Source: Bacteriovorax stolpii (GTDB lineage: Bacteria; Bdellovibrionota; Bacteriovoracia; Bacteriovoracales; Bacteriovoracaceae). Taken from it: a DNA stretch of 9,124 nt. The notes beneath the pieces were generated by a model. That model saw only the letters and a list, made by a program, of their open reading frames with translations, did no database searches and was not told the origin of the DNA. The stretch spans positions 1 through 9,124 of the forward strand of contig CAMDDI010000132.1 in assembly GCA_945890905.1 (NCBI GenBank). Reading direction: 5' to 3'. Of the stretch, positions 1 through 6,907 are shown piece by piece. Every line of letters starts with the position of its first letter. The first letter of the stretch is position 1. The position numbers were made by a program, and so were the translations under genes.

Positions 1-51
1 GTAAGTCTGAGAAGCCATAATAGACAAAAAAAGAATAAGTGAGAATTTCAT
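1..51 (-). CDS. 5' fragment of an exported protein gene
   Basis: A leftward reading frame starts with ATG at 51-49 and is still open at the window edge after 17 codons (MKFSLILFLSIMASQTY). The N-terminus has one lysine followed by a hydrophobic stretch, as in a Sec signal peptide, with a possible cleavage region near the edge. A GAGG ribosome binding site lies at 59-56, four bases before the ATG, and a plausible promoter lies further upstream. The start is well supported, but only the export signal is visible, so no function can be given. The gene is divergent from the TULIP-like pair. Confidence 0.6.
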   Translation of the reverse strand, partial: MKFSLILFLSIMASQTY

Positions 52-87
52 AATGCCTCATTAGTTATTAAAATGAGAATAGCAGCG

Positions 88-116
88 ATTCTATTTTGAA
101 TATCCCGGCTTTGAAA
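88..116 (-). promoter_or_regulatory. Candidate promoter of the leftward exported-protein gene
   Basis: Read on the minus strand, a TAGAAT -10 box (93-88; five of six match TATAAT) lies 17 bases after TTTCAA (116-111; a weak -35 with three of six matches). The predicted start would leave a leader of about 30 bases before the GAGG/ATG. The spacing is ideal but the -35 is poor, so this is a candidate only. Confidence 0.35.
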
Positions 117-171
117 AACTTCTATGACAATGTATTTGACGGTATCCTATTGACCCTGCTGAATATTTTCT

Positions 172-200
172 TAAAAAAAGTGTCTAAAAGTTAGACACTT
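172..200 (-). terminator. Hairpin plus T-run, intrinsic-terminator-like on the minus strand
   Basis: AAGTGTCTAA (178-187) and TTAGACACTT (191-200) form a perfect 10-bp stem with a 3-base loop. On the minus strand the stem runs straight into a run of T (complement of the A-run 173-179), the layout of a Rho-independent terminator. The stem is AT-rich (four G:C pairs), so it may be weak. On the plus strand the stem is followed only by CCTTTC, a poor tract. It would stop leftward transcripts arising inside or upstream of 302, insulating the leftward gene. No gene ending here on that strand is visible. Confidence 0.5.
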
Positions 201-246
201 CCTTTCTGCCACTACATGTTTAGTCTATTCTACACGCATATGGCCC

Positions 247-252
247 TATACT
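247..252 (+). promoter_or_regulatory. Candidate -10 box for the TULIP-like gene pair
   Basis: TATACT matches five of six positions of the sigma-70 -10 consensus and would give a leader of about 43 bases before the ATG at 302. No convincing -35 lies 16-18 bases upstream, so an activator or another sigma factor would be needed. The strong-looking hairpin at 178-200 would lie outside such a transcript. Confidence 0.25.
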
Positions 253-301
253 GGTGGCCTTGGGATTGCAATTGATGATCCAAAGCTTTTAAGGAGCCAT
301 C

Positions 302-2089
302 ATGCGGGCGTTGTTTGTAAGTGTTCTTCTATGCTCATTGTCTACGTTTGCCATGGCCCAAGAAAAATTGGCCATGCGATTAAATGAGAAAGGTATCTAT
401 AAGATTCTTCAGATGGCCGTGAAGTATAATACATCTGCCACTAATCAGAGAACAGTTGTCATCCCACAAAACCTCTATAAATTTACTCTGAAGAAAGCAG
501 ATATAAATTCAAATCCCATCGTCTCTATGGTGAGTCAGTTCAGTAATCTCAATGTTAACCGTGATATTGATTTTTATCTCTCAGCTTCTGATATCAGGAT
601 TGCTGGAAATCTTGATCCAGCGTCAGTCAGAACAACCATTTTTAATTCAACTCCTCAGAGTTTTGATTTAAAACTAAATTTAAGCTTTCCTCAAATAGTT
701 GTCTCTTCATCTAAACTCTCTCTTTGTGAAGATAAGCAAAGAAACGTTAAACGCTGCGGAAATGGTCTTAAGGCCAATGTGACTAATCTGCGTATTGTAA
801 CTCATGGGCGTCCTGTAACTTTGGAAGCAGTTCTTCGCTTGAAAACGGATGGGGGAGTGGCCCGGTTAAAAGTTATGTCTGTGACTTCTAATTTAGAATC
901 CCGCCAGGCCCCAAATGTTGATATTAATTTTCGCTCAGTTCAAATTCCCCAAGTCACCCTCATTGTTAATGGGGTAGAAACTGTGCTTGATACTTCTAAT
1001 TTACGAAGCGAGATCCTTTCTCGTAAGACTTTTCTAGGGAAAAAGCTTCTAAGATTTGTGGGCGACTATATTGCATCAGACTTTGCTGAAATGCTTAACG
1101 TTTATCTGGTGAATAAACAAATTGTTACTTCTTGGCAGGTTTTTAAAAAAGATCAAGATGTGACCTTTGATGAATTTTTAACAGCGCATCCGCAGACATC
1201 TGTAACTTATCACCGACCTGAGGTTCCTGTATCCCCAAATACGATGTCTGCCCTCATGGGACAGATTGCAGATGTCATTCGCAATGCTCAGATGAATATC
1301 TCTCTTAAAAAGATGAGCACACCTGGGAATAAAGATATCGAACTTGGTGGAGATGTTGCATTTATCCTTAATAATCGCCAAATGAATGTGCGGACCACCC
1401 TTGGAAATTCTAACCGTATTCTGCCACCTCTTGATCTCACATCTCAGCGTGGAAACGATGTCAATCTCGTGATCTCTGAGCCCTTGATTAATGGTGCTCT
1501 TGATCTGGTGACAACTACCGGTTTGTTTCAAGATGTCTTTGATAAATTGGGTGGAGTTCAAGGCTTCAGTGTCCAAAGTGTCAGAACTCACTTTACTCCC
1601 GAAAAAAGTATCATTGGTGTAGTCAATGCTTCCATTGATCTTAAAAAACTTCAAGCATCAAATATTGGTGAGTGGTTTAAGAATATGATTGCAGCTTTCC
1701 TTGAGCGCAACAATAACAAGGCCGTGATCTACTTCCCGATAGAAATTGAAATCATTCCTTCCCTACGTCCTTCTCCCACAGGTGGTTTGGCATTATATCT
1801 GCGCGTTCTTTCTCCTTTTGAGAACGGGATACTCACAAACGATTTTCACTATCCATCCAATGTGGACCGTATGACAGACATTGTCCGGGATGGTGTCATG
1901 ACTCAGCTTAAAGAGAATCTTAATCAATATGTAAATAAAGAGTATCAGGTTGAGCTTTCAAGATTTCTCAATCAATCAGGTGTAACTTTTGTTCCCAAGC
2001 TTATCACGGTCAATCAAGCGGCTTACTTACTTATTAACTTAGATATTTCTGACATTAAATTTAATAGCAGAAACCCTTCTCTTAGGTAA
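302..2089 (+). CDS. Exported TULIP-like (BPI/LBP-type) protein, first of a tandem pair
   Basis: This gene encodes a 595-residue exported protein of no assigned function. A Sec signal peptide is clear: charged start, hydrophobic core, and an AMA-Q cleavage site after residue 19. There is no lipobox and no later membrane segment. AAGGAG at 291-296, five bases before the ATG, fixes the start. The mature chain is rich in amphipathic beta strands. Residues about 80-270 and 315-590 look like two related halves, as in BPI/LBP-type TULIP proteins, which bind lipids in an elongated barrel. Residues 384-416 (NDVNLVISEPLIN, then TGLFQDVF) resemble the start of the second BPI barrel. The C-terminal pattern from about residue 525, an amphipathic helix followed by YLLINLDI, fits the end of that domain. 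C142 and C152 are the only mature cysteines and could form a disulfide. The fold is inferred by eye; export is much more certain. Confidence 0.9.
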   Translation: MRALFVSVLLCSLSTFAMAQEKLAMRLNEKGIYKILQMAVKYNTSATNQRTVVIPQNLYKFTLKKADINSNPIVSMVSQFSNLNVNRDIDFYLSASDIRIAGNLDPASVRTTIFNSTPQSFDLKLNLSFPQIVVSSSKLSLCEDKQRNVKRCGNGLKANVTNLRIVTHGRPVTLEAVLRLKTDGGVARLKVMSVTSNLESRQAPNVDINFRSVQIPQVTLIVNGVETVLDTSNLRSEILSRKTFLGKKLLRFVGDYIASDFAEMLNVYLVNKQIVTSWQVFKKDQDVTFDEFLTAHPQTSVTYHRPEVPVSPNTMSALMGQIADVIRNAQMNISLKKMSTPGNKDIELGGDVAFILNNRQMNVRTTLGNSNRILPPLDLTSQRGNDVNLVISEPLINGALDLVTTTGLFQDVFDKLGGVQGFSVQSVRTHFTPEKSIIGVVNASIDLKKLQASNIGEWFKNMIAAFLERNNNKAVIYFPIEIEIIPSLRPSPTGGLALYLRVLSPFENGILTNDFHYPSNVDRMTDIVRDGVMTQLKENLNQYVNKEYQVELSRFLNQSGVTFVPKLITVNQAAYLLINLDISDIKFNSRNPSLR

Positions 2090-2092
2090 AAT

Positions 2093-3775
2093 ATGAAAAA
2101 GACTCTTGTGACTTGTTTATTTTTGGCCTCTTTTGTATCCCTTCAAGTAGTGGGTGCAGAAGCTTTTAAATCACCAGACATTTATGTGGTTTCTAAACTT
2201 GAATCAGATTGGACAAAACTGCTTATTTCAAGGCTGCGCGTTCTCGTATCAAATTTTGGAATTCTCGATCCCTTTAAACTTAAGCTCGATGGCCCTCTCA
2301 CTGTGCGTGAAGCTACTCTAGGTCAAATGCTTCCTGCCCAATCTAGAACTTTATTGAGTGGACTTGGGAATGCTCTTGGACTTGATTTCCTTAATGGCAG
2401 AACTAATGTGAGCTTAAACGGTTTTTCTTATAATGTAGAAGGCTTTAAAACTGATCTGCGAGCTACAGAATTGACTTCTGATGGAATTATTCTCAAAACG
2501 GATATTTCTGCTAGTGATATTCACCTTGAAGCAGATCGCATTACTCTTTCTTTAGTTATTCCTGCGGCCAATAACCGTCCCGGCCCTTCAATAAATGTTC
2601 ATATTATTAAGCCTGTGATTAGTGCAAGTGAGGAAGGTCTTTTAAAATTCTTCGCGAAACTAAAAATCATTAATCAGCCTGAGTCATTCAAATTTCAACT
2701 GCAAGAAGCAAGCTTTGATAAGATGACAAATACTTTAATGGGAATTCCTCAGAGTATCGTTTTAAATTATGAAGATATTGATCTGCCTCAAGTTAGCATC
2801 AGAGTAGGTAACCGTCAGATTGATTTCTCTAAAGAAAAGATCAAAAAATATCTACGTGATAACCATGAAGGGATTAAGGGTCTGCTTCTCACTCAGGTTT
2901 CAAGTATCCTTCGCAAGAATACCGCCGACGCTGCTAATAGACTCATTGAGAAGGCGAACTTGAAAAAAGACTGGTGGTACGAGCCAAAAATTCTAAATGG
3001 TCTATTTCGCTTAGAAAAAATCACCAGTGCCATTTCAAGTAATGATCTGGAGGTTATTATTCCAGGAGACTTTTGTACCCTTGCAAATTTTAAGACCTAT
3101 AAGAGTGATTGTTTGAACCATAAAGCATCAATCCCCATGGCAAGCCGCTTAACAGAAGCTCAGTTTAGAAATTCTTTAGAGATGATTAAATCTTCAATTA
3201 ATGATGGTGATGCAAATATCTTGGCGAGTGTTTCTGAGGATTATATTAACAAACTTCTTCTTGCCACCTATGACCAGGGTTTGTGGAATAAAGTTTTCTC
3301 AGATGCAGGTATATCTTTGGGTGCCCGCAAGATGGGTCTTCGTCTTGATCAAGAAGGGGATTACGGAACTCTTTACTTAGACGTGAGCTATTTACCTAAG
3401 CGTTTTGAAAGAATAGTTCTTGGAACAAGTGAGATTCGATTTCCTTTAGTTCTAAAAGTCAAAATTAGAATTGAGAAAGTGGGTGTTGATCCAGTGGTGA
3501 TAATTCGCCTGGATGATATTGATCTCTCAGACGACACTATTATCAACGGTCACCCTCGGTTTGGGTTCCCGAGCTCGATTAAAAATATTAACCGCTTTCG
3601 TGGCAAAGTGGTGACCACTATCCGGAGCAAAATTCAAGGTATCAAGAATAAGGATTTGATTAATTTACCGCTTCATTCTTTTCGTGGTCTTAACTTAGAG
3701 AAAGCAGATTTTCTCTCTGATGGTCATGGACGTATGAATGTGATCATGAAACTTGAAGATATTGCTGCAGACTAG
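2093..3775 (+). CDS. Exported TULIP-like protein, second of the tandem pair
   Basis: This gene encodes a 560-residue exported protein beginning 3 bases after the previous stop, so it is almost certainly cotranscribed. The signal peptide core spans about residues 4-20, with cleavage after VGA (22) or AEA (24). The ribosome binding site is weak (AGG at 2084-2086), which suggests translational coupling. It appears to be a distant paralogue of its neighbour: SASDIHLEA (139-147) matches SASDIRIAG, LPQVSIRV (231-238) matches IPQVTLIV, and residues 371-406 (DANILASVSEDYIN, then GLWNKVFSDAGI) align with residues 385-420 of the first protein. The last motif resembles the start of the second barrel of BPI-type TULIP proteins. 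C328 and C340 are the only mature cysteines and lie elsewhere than the pair in the first protein. Lipid binding at the envelope or outside the cell is inference. The stop overlaps the stop of the convergent methyltransferase gene. Confidence 0.9.
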   Translation: MKKTLVTCLFLASFVSLQVVGAEAFKSPDIYVVSKLESDWTKLLISRLRVLVSNFGILDPFKLKLDGPLTVREATLGQMLPAQSRTLLSGLGNALGLDFLNGRTNVSLNGFSYNVEGFKTDLRATELTSDGIILKTDISASDIHLEADRITLSLVIPAANNRPGPSINVHIIKPVISASEEGLLKFFAKLKIINQPESFKFQLQEASFDKMTNTLMGIPQSIVLNYEDIDLPQVSIRVGNRQIDFSKEKIKKYLRDNHEGIKGLLLTQVSSILRKNTADAANRLIEKANLKKDWWYEPKILNGLFRLEKITSAISSNDLEVIIPGDFCTLANFKTYKSDCLNHKASIPMASRLTEAQFRNSLEMIKSSINDGDANILASVSEDYINKLLLATYDQGLWNKVFSDAGISLGARKMGLRLDQEGDYGTLYLDVSYLPKRFERIVLGTSEIRFPLVLKVKIRIEKVGVDPVVIIRLDDIDLSDDTIINGHPRFGFPSSIKNINRFRGKVVTTIRSKIQGIKNKDLINLPLHSFRGLNLEKADFLSDGHGRMNVIMKLEDIAAD

Positions 3776-4599
3776 AAATAGACCAAGGCCTTGGCCTGCA
3801 TGAATGAATACAGGAAAACTGCATTGGGATCATTGGAAACCTTATCCAGTTCCTCTTTGGTTTTCGCGACTACTTCCGCATCCACATATTTTTCTTTAAC
3901 TAATTGATCAGCCGCTGAGAGTAAGAGGTCAGTCCAATAATGAATGGCCTGTTTTCTTTGTGCCGGTTGGCGATTATCAAAGTGCCAAGTTTTTACTTCC
4001 GTACGAACTTGCTGATATCCAACCTGAGTTAGAAGATTCCCGAGCTTTGCGCCTACAAAGGGGTCCCCGGCATGATCATATTGATAGTCATTAAATGCCA
4101 TCCAGTATTTCCAAACATTCGGAGAATAGGGATCCAGAAAAAAAGATGAATTCATCACTTCTGTTACAACGATCTCGGAACCAGGACGAAGTACACGTCT
4201 GACTTCACTGAGGACTTGAGCCGGATTAGGAACATGCTCCAAAATCCAACATAGATAGGCACCATCAAAAGTATTAGGTCCAAACTTTAAGTCCGCACCA
4301 CTCATGAGTTGGAAATCGTAGCGGCCTTTGAATTCATTTTTAGAATTGAGAAATTTCTTAGCAGCATCAAGCTGCTTTTCATTTAAATCAACACCGGTGA
4401 CATGGGTCTTTGGAAACCTGCGAAGAAGAATTTCAGTTTGAGCACCAACGCCACAGCCAACTTCAAGAACGTTTTTTGAAGTAGAGAAATTGATGTTTTG
4501 AAAAATGTTATATTCAGCAAACTCTGCCTGAGAGCGCAGTCTTTCCTGTTCTGTTTCGGTGAAACCGTGAAGATAGGGGAAGTCTGAAGTTTTACTCAA
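3772..4599 (-). CDS. Class I SAM-dependent methyltransferase
   Basis: This gene encodes a 275-residue cytoplasmic methyltransferase of the UbiE/Methyltransf_11-25 type. Motif I is VLEVGCGVGAQT (44-55), which binds SAM. An acidic residue follows at D71 (GVDLNEKQL). The post-I and motif II/III region reads FDGAYLCWILEHVPNP (111-126) and then LRPGSEIVVTEV (137-148). The last 125 residues carry no motif I recognise, so the substrate is unknown. The start codon is TTG (4599-4597), the only reasonable start before the SAM domain. It overlaps the upstream stop as TTGA and has GGAG five bases before it. It is the last gene of the operon, coupled to the protoporphyrinogen oxidase gene. A role in tetrapyrrole or quinone chemistry is possible but not shown by the sequence. 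Confidence 0.92.
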   Translation of the reverse strand: MSKTSDFPYLHGFTETEQERLRSQAEFAEYNIFQNINFSTSKNVLEVGCGVGAQTEILLRRFPKTHVTGVDLNEKQLDAAKKFLNSKNEFKGRYDFQLMSGADLKFGPNTFDGAYLCWILEHVPNPAQVLSEVRRVLRPGSEIVVTEVMNSSFFLDPYSPNVWKYWMAFNDYQYDHAGDPFVGAKLGNLLTQVGYQQVRTEVKTWHFDNRQPAQRKQAIHYWTDLLLSAADQLVKEKYVDAEVVAKTKEELDKVSNDPNAVFLYSFMQAKALVYF

Positions 4600-5855
4600 G
4601 GATTCTCCGTATAATTTTGCGGGTTGCTTGAGAAAGTGCGCGCCGCTGTGATCATCTCTCTGAGACTGATACCGGCAACATAGTTTCCGAAGATCGCAAG
4701 ATTGTCTTCTTTGTAAGCAATTTGATGCATTTTCTTCACACTCAAAAATCTTTGCAAATCATAGAGTGGAAGTGCCTTGTCCCAGTGAGAAGTTTCCATG
4801 TGCTCGACATCATCTGGCACAAATTCGTTACTCAAAGACTTAAGGTCTTGATAAATATCTTCATCACTGAGTTTTTTGCGGGAGATTAGAGTGTAAGAGA
4901 TGATGTTCTCATTATTAGATGGGAAGATCGCTTTGTTGTTAATTACACCAATAGAATTAAAGCCAGTCTCAAAAGGAATTAAAACTCCGAATGAGCGCTG
5001 AAGAGACTTAATCTCGCGCTTCAAAAAAACTGTGACACTCGTGAGCTCTTGATAGCGGATCCGTGCAAGTTCAGAGCTCATCTCAGGACGAAGCTCTTTA
5101 ACTAATTCCGAGGCACTGGCAGCATCAGTACAGATGATGGTGTTGCCTTTAATACGGAAAGGCTCTTTATAGTTGAGTTTAATTTCTGATTTTAAAACTT
5201 CTGCTAAACGATTGACCAAAGTTTGCATGCCACCTTCAAAACTCACTGAGCCTGAGAGTTCAAGTTTAGGCTCAGTCTTTTGAAGCTTGAACATCATCTT
5301 GATAAAATCCCAATAAGATTCAAATTGAGCTTTATTTCCAACTTGATCGAATATGGTTTTGAAATGAAGACTCTCTGAGGGAGCAGCATAGATTCCGGCC
5401 AAAACGGGAGAAAGATAACGGTGGAGATTCTCTTGGCCCAAAAGTGGTTTGAAGAATTCAGCAACTGTTAATCCGTCAGTAATCAAAGGTGGTTTCTTAT
5501 GAGCATTCATACTCACTTTAGAAATAAGACCTAGTTGAATAGGGCGTCTTGGGCGACCGTTATACATCAAAAGACGTTTTAATTTTTTGGTGGCAGGAAG
5601 AGGTTCTAGTTTTAATTCTTTTAATAGGTCTAAGCTGTCAGCGTTTAAATAAAGAGCATTGGGGCCTCTTTCGATAAAGCCGCCAGAAGTTCTTTTGGTC
5701 TGAATCTTTCCGCCAACCTTATTTGAACGCTCGTAAATGGTTATACGATAACCTTGGTCTTTTAAATAATAACCTAAGATCAAACCAGCAAATCCAGCTC
5801 CCCATATAGTAACGTGACGGTCTTCAGGATTAATTTTTCCAATTACTCTTTTCAT
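4596..5855 (-). CDS. hemY: Protoporphyrinogen oxidase (FAD-dependent, HemY/PPOX type)
   Basis: This enzyme oxidises protoporphyrinogen IX to protoporphyrin IX, the penultimate step of heme b synthesis, using FAD. The Rossmann motif is VTIWGAGFAGLILGYYL (15-31), followed by E42 and GGK (48-50). GGFIERGPNAL (58-68) is the PPOX version of the FxxExGP motif. TVAEFFKPLLGQENL and LSPVLAGIYAAP (130-159) match the family's central region, as does FEGGMQTL (206-213). WDKALPLYDL (358-367) corresponds to the family's W..A.PQY segment. The C-terminal FAD motif is IFGNYVAGISLREMITAAR (388-406). At 419 residues it is shorter than the usual 450-480. It starts 14 bases after the glutaredoxin gene with a weak GGA binding site, suggesting readthrough or coupling. 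A related amine-oxidase-family enzyme is the main alternative. Databases also call this family HemG. Confidence 0.82.
   Translation of the reverse strand: MKRVIGKINPEDRHVTIWGAGFAGLILGYYLKDQGYRITIYERSNKVGGKIQTKRTSGGFIERGPNALYLNADSLDLLKELKLEPLPATKKLKRLLMYNGRPRRPIQLGLISKVSMNAHKKPPLITDGLTVAEFFKPLLGQENLHRYLSPVLAGIYAAPSESLHFKTIFDQVGNKAQFESYWDFIKMMFKLQKTEPKLELSGSVSFEGGMQTLVNRLAEVLKSEIKLNYKEPFRIKGNTIICTDAASASELVKELRPEMSSELARIRYQELTSVTVFLKREIKSLQRSFGVLIPFETGFNSIGVINNKAIFPSNNENIISYTLISRKKLSDEDIYQDLKSLSNEFVPDDVEHMETSHWDKALPLYDLQRFLSVKKMHQIAYKEDNLAIFGNYVAGISLREMITAARTFSSNPQNYTENP
4605..4608 (-). promoter_or_regulatory. Ribosome binding site that fixes the TTG start of the methyltransferase
   Basis: GGAG on the minus strand lies five bases before the TTG at 4599-4597, inside the last codons of the oxidase gene. 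The next in-frame ATG lies about 98 codons further on, beyond SAM motif I, so this site decides the start. Confidence 0.65.
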
Positions 5856-5869
5856 AGGTCCAATGGTGT

Positions 5870-6232
5870 TTAGTTGTTTTTCAAATAGTCTTGAAGCTCA
5901 CCTGACTGGTACATCTCAGTAATGATGTCGTTCCCACCGATGAGTTTTTTATTCACGTAGAGTTGGGGATAAGTTGGCCAATTTGAAAATTCTTTAAGTC
6001 CCTGACGTACTTCTGGATCATTCAGAATGTTAAAAGTATTGAAGGCCACTCCCAATTGCTTAAGGATGGCCACAGAGTTGGCCGAGAATCCACATTGTGG
6101 CATTTCAGCATTCCCTTTCATAAAAAGTACGACTTTAGAACTCCCAAGAAGATTTTCAATTTGGGCTTTTAAATCTTGGTTTTTATCAGAGGTGATTTCT
6201 TGAACTGAATTGTTTAAAACGTTAAATGACAT
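5870..6232 (-). CDS. grxD: Monothiol CGFS glutaredoxin (Grx4/GrxD type)
   Basis: This 120-residue protein belongs to the monothiol glutaredoxins that carry or transfer [2Fe-2S] clusters using glutathione, often with a BolA partner. Visible family marks are VVLFMKG (34-40, with the glutathione-binding lysine K39), the active-site CGFS (47-50, C47), WPTYPQLYV (85-93) and GGNDIITEMYQSGEL (99-113). The usual cysteine in GGCDI is asparagine (N101) here, leaving C47 as the only cysteine. An AAAGGA binding site six bases before the ATG supports the start. The first 20 or so residues are a slightly longer tail than in E. coli Grx4 (115 residues). It follows the bolA-type gene by 3 bases, the classic pairing. 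Confidence 0.96.
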   Translation of the reverse strand: MSFNVLNNSVQEITSDKNQDLKAQIENLLGSSKVVLFMKGNAEMPQCGFSANSVAILKQLGVAFNTFNILNDPEVRQGLKEFSNWPTYPQLYVNKKLIGGNDIITEMYQSGELQDYLKNN

Positions 6233-6235
6233 AAA

Positions 6236-6493
6236 TTATCCTTTCGCTAAGTTCGCAAATTTTTCTTTGGTCAAGGTTGTGAGTTTTACTGCATGGATGC
6301 GCATTTTTAATTCTTCTTTCAAAAGATCCATCAAGATCTGGTGCTGTTCAATGAGAAGCTTCCCTTTGAAAGCATCACTGACCACCGTAATGGCCAAGTG
6401 ATCTCGAGTACCTGTCATATCTTCCACCATAACTTTAGCGTCAGGTAGTCCAGATAAAATAATATTTTCTACAAACGCAAAATCTGAAGACAT
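6236..6493 (-). CDS. bolA: BolA/IbaG family protein
   Basis: This 85-residue cytoplasmic protein belongs to the BolA family, which binds CGFS glutaredoxins through a shared [2Fe-2S] cluster. The family pattern is complete: GLPDAKVMVED (15-25), DHLAITVVSDAFKGKLLIEQHQILMDL in the central fold (31-57, with H32 and H51 as possible cluster ligands), and the invariant IHAVKLTTLT (66-75, H67). The short length and lack of an N-terminal extension fit the IbaG/BolA2-like side better than E. coli BolA itself (105 residues). An AAGGA binding site precedes the ATG. The start overlaps the upstream stop by one base (TAATG), indicating translational coupling. The glutaredoxin gene follows directly, which strongly supports the partner assignment. 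Confidence 0.94.
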   Translation of the reverse strand: MSSDFAFVENIILSGLPDAKVMVEDMTGTRDHLAITVVSDAFKGKLLIEQHQILMDLLKEELKMRIHAVKLTTLTKEKFANLAKG

Positions 6494-6885
6494 TATGAAT
6501 CCTTAGGAACAACGGCCCAAAAGCTCGTGATAAAAGTCAGTACTCTCATGAAGAAGGTAGAATAGCCCAAAAGACGGTGTTTTTGGCGAATTTGTGTTTG
6601 ACCAGACAACATCAGTCGACCGGTATAAACCATGAAGGCATAGAGAACCACGGTAGAAACAGCTATAGAGATATGAATATTCAAAATCATAGGATTACTC
6701 AGAGCTTTAGTTGCCGTGAGAATAGCAGAACGACTTAGTTCAATTTGGAGAATTAAAAGTACATCCCAGATCATTGCGACACTCATCATACGTACATGAA
6801 GTTTTCTCCGACGACGCATGACTATTCCTGCCATCATGATGAGCAGAATACATATCGATTGACCTTGCATCAACCAAGCTTCCAT
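6493..6885 (-). CDS. Small four-helix membrane protein, DUF420-like
   Basis: This gene encodes a 130-residue inner membrane protein with about four hydrophobic helices (residues 7-23, 33-50, 67-87 and 106-126), separated by a basic RRRRK loop (24-28) and a polar loop. Three histidines sit at helix starts: KLHVRMM (H30), LNIHISIA (H71) and KHRLLGYS (H103). This arrangement resembles the DUF420 family of small integral membrane proteins, some found near heme-copper oxidase genes. The assignment is by eye and uncertain. GAGGA at 6893-6889 sits three bases before the ATG. It is the first gene of the operon and its TAA overlaps the BolA start (TAATG). The context of BolA, glutaredoxin and heme synthesis hints at a metal, heme or redox role, which is inference. 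Confidence 0.8.
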   Translation of the reverse strand: MEAWLMQGQSICILLIMMAGIVMRRRRKLHVRMMSVAMIWDVLLILQIELSRSAILTATKALSNPMILNIHISIAVSTVVLYAFMVYTGRLMLSGQTQIRQKHRLLGYSTFFMRVLTFITSFWAVVPKDS

Positions 6886-6907
6886 TTGTCCTCTTTGAAA
6901 ATTGCCA

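Noticed and set aside
1178..1654. Long leftward open frame (158 codons) inside the first TULIP-like gene
   Set aside because: It is antisense to a well-supported gene with a signal peptide and binding site, shows no recognisable domain, and its composition looks like a frame shadow.
302..3775. Reading the two exported proteins as lipoproteins because of cysteines in the signal region (C11 and C8)
   Set aside because: Neither cysteine sits in a lipobox at the end of the hydrophobic core; both are within the core and a type I cleavage site follows.
3783..3797. Palindrome CCAAGGCCTTGG with an overlapping AGGCC/GGCCT repeat just past the convergent stops, considered as a terminator
   Set aside because: The stem is only four or five base pairs with a tiny loop, no T-run follows on either strand, and it lies inside methyltransferase codons.
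6210..6401. Rightward 63-codon frame across the bolA-type and glutaredoxin genes
   Set aside because: It is antisense to two clearly recognised genes and lacks any protein family signal.
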